The notes beneath the pieces were generated by a model. The model ran no database searches and was not told the DNA's origin. It saw nothing but the letters and a program-made list of their open reading frames with translations. A DNA stretch of 17,445 bases from Rhodospirillales bacterium (GTDB taxonomy: Bacteria; Pseudomonadota; Alphaproteobacteria; Rhodospirillales; Casp-alpha2), in NCBI GenBank assembly GCA_030727885.1, contig JANRAT010000260.1, positions 1-17,445 on the forward strand. The letters run 5' to 3'. Each line of letters opens with the position of its first letter. The first letter of the stretch is position 1. Positions 16,144 to 17,445 of this stretch are shown here, piece after piece. Both the position numbers and the translations under genes were made by a program.

Positions 16144-17445
16144 CTGTTTTCAACGCGGATCATGGCATCGGCTTCGGCAGCAAACTGCAAAGCGTAAAGT
16201 TTTTCATAGGCGCCGCTTTTGGCGACCAGTTCCGCATGTGAGCCCATTTCGACGATGCCGCCGTTCTGAATGACGTAAATCACGTCGGCGCCGACGATGG
16301 TTGAAAGCCGGTGCGCGATGACCAGCGTGGTTCGTCCTTTCATCAGATGATCAAGGGCCTGCTGCACATGACGCTCGGATTCCGTGTCGAGCGAGGACGT
16401 TGCCTCGTCGAGCAAAAGGATCGGTGCGTTTTTCAGGATCGCCCGGGCAATGGCAAGACGCTGGCGCTGTCCGCCGGAAAGCTTGATGCCCCGTTCGCCG
16501 ACCATGGTGTCGAAGCCCAGCGGCAGTTCGCGGATAAAATCAAGGGCGGCGGCATGCTGCGCCGCGTCTTCGATGTCGGCTTCCGAGGCACCGGGCCTGC
16601 CGTAGGCGATGTTGGCGCGCACGGTATCGTCAAAAAGCATCACTTCCTGACTGACCAGCGAGATGTTGGCATACAGGCTTTCAAGCGTGACGTCGCGGAC
16701 ATCAGTTCCGTCGATGGTGATGGTGCCGGCGTCGATATCGTAAAATCTGGGGATCAGGTTGAGGATGGTTGATTTGCCGGCGCCGGACGGGCCGACCAGA
16801 GCCACCGTCTTGCCGCTCGGGATCGACATGCTGACACCGCGCAAGGCCGGCTGACCCGTGACATACGAGAAACCGACATCGCTCAGCTGAATGTTGCCAC
16901 GCACCGGGACGCCGAGCGCCTTGGCACCTGGGCGTTCCTGAATCCCCGATTGCATGTCCAGCAGATCGAACATGCGCTGCGCACCGGCCAGGCCTTCCTG
17001 CAGACTGGCGTTCAGATTGGCCAGTCGTTTCATTGGCTCATACGCCAGCAAAAGTGCCGTGATGAAGGAAAAGAACGAGCCCGGATCGAGGTTCTGGTGA
17101 ATCACACGAAAGCCGCCGTAGACGATGACGATGGCGACGGCAATACCGCCGAGTGTTTCCATGATCGGGCTGGAAAGCGCGCGAATGCGGGCCGACTTGA
17201 TGTTCAGTTTGAAAATGCGTTCGACCAGTGACGATACGCGCGTCCCTTCATAGGCTTCCATGCCATAGGCTTTGACGACGCGGATGCCCTGAAAGCTCTG
17301 ATCGAGGATCGCCGTGAAAAGACCGGTTTCTTCCTGTGTATTGGCGGTCACCTTGCGCATCCGCTTGCCAAGCCGGACAATCGGATAGATCGCCACCGGG
17401 AAAATGAAAAACGCCATCGACGCCAGTCGCCAGTCCTGCACGAAC
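16140..17445 (-). CDS. msbA: MsbA-like lipid A / LPS ABC exporter (5' partial)
   Basis: Half-size ABC exporter with fused membrane and ATPase domains, expected to flip Kdo-lipid A across the inner membrane. The gene is cut by the right edge: the frame stays open (…FVQDW) and the first transmembrane helices are missing. Visible are the later part of the transmembrane domain with coupling region and two membrane spans, then a complete nucleotide-binding domain. This has Walker A GPSGAGKS, a Q-loop in SLVSQE, signature LSGGQRQR, Walker B ILLLDEATSSLD and the H-loop in IAHRLST. The drug-exporter family is similar, so MsbA identity rests on the operon (DUF374, waaA, lpxK, acyltransferase). Its stop overlaps the DUF374 start. 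Confidence 0.88.
   Translation of the reverse strand, partial: FVQDWRLASMAFFIFPVAIYPIVRLGKRMRKVTANTQEETGLFTAILDQSFQGIRVVKAYGMEAYEGTRVSSLVERIFKLNIKSARIRALSSPIMETLGGIAVAIVIVYGGFRVIHQNLDPGSFFSFITALLLAYEPMKRLANLNASLQEGLAGAQRMFDLLDMQSGIQERPGAKALGVPVRGNIQLSDVGFSYVTGQPALRGVSMSIPSGKTVALVGPSGAGKSTILNLIPRFYDIDAGTITIDGTDVRDVTLESLYANISLVSQEVMLFDDTVRANIAYGRPGASEADIEDAAQHAAALDFIRELPLGFDTMVGERGIKLSGGQRQRLAIARAILKNAPILLLDEATSSLDTESERHVQQALDHLMKGRTTLVIAHRLSTIVGADVIYVIQNGGIVEMGSHAELVAKSGAYEKLYALQFAAEADAMIRVENS

Overview
The window is a conserved chromosomal stretch of a moderately GC-rich alphaproteobacterium. The gene families, the lipid A gene order (msbA-like, DUF374, waaA, lpxK, late acyltransferase), a DUF1244 protein, an endonuclease-type MutL and intergenic palindromes of a kind common in this class all point that way. 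I would guess a Rhodospirillales-like lineage, but the genus cannot be fixed from the sequence. No phage, transposase, CRISPR array, tRNA or rRNA was seen.

Left part (1-4747, + strand): the end of a secreted M16-family zinc-peptidase homologue lacking the HxxEH site, then glucose-6-phosphate isomerase (pgi), which overlaps mutL by ATGA. MutL ends at a 7-bp-stem hairpin and meets the oppositely directed rsmD. The minus-strand pair rluB-like pseudouridine synthase and rsmD (also ATGA-overlapped) modifies ribosomal RNA. Divergent to it is tadA, the tRNA A34 deaminase, so this block concerns translation fidelity.

Middle (6608-9725): a 194-base gap filled with stacked palindromic repeats, then three minus-strand genes. 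These are an uncharacterised 349-residue protein, a DUF1244 protein and purD (purine biosynthesis). A second repeat, two overlapping inverted units, sits between the two uncharacterised genes. Right of purD, xseA (exonuclease VII large subunit) reads divergently and is coupled through a TTGA overlap to a secreted M23 peptidase. A stand-alone gene for a 53-residue exported peptide follows, with its own plausible promoter.

Right part (12249-17445, - strand): a tight lipid A / LPS operon, read right to left: msbA-like ABC exporter (cut by the window edge), DUF374 acyltransferase, waaA (Kdo transferase), lpxK (lipid A 4'-kinase) and an LpxL/HtrB-type acyltransferase. Three of the four junctions overlap and the fourth is 4 bases. 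Together they phosphorylate lipid A, add Kdo and acyl chains, and flip the product across the inner membrane.

I found no convincing new multi-gene system. The most interesting loose ends are the small exported peptide, the uncharacterised 349-residue protein, the composite intergenic repeats and a palindrome in the rluB/tadA promoter gap.
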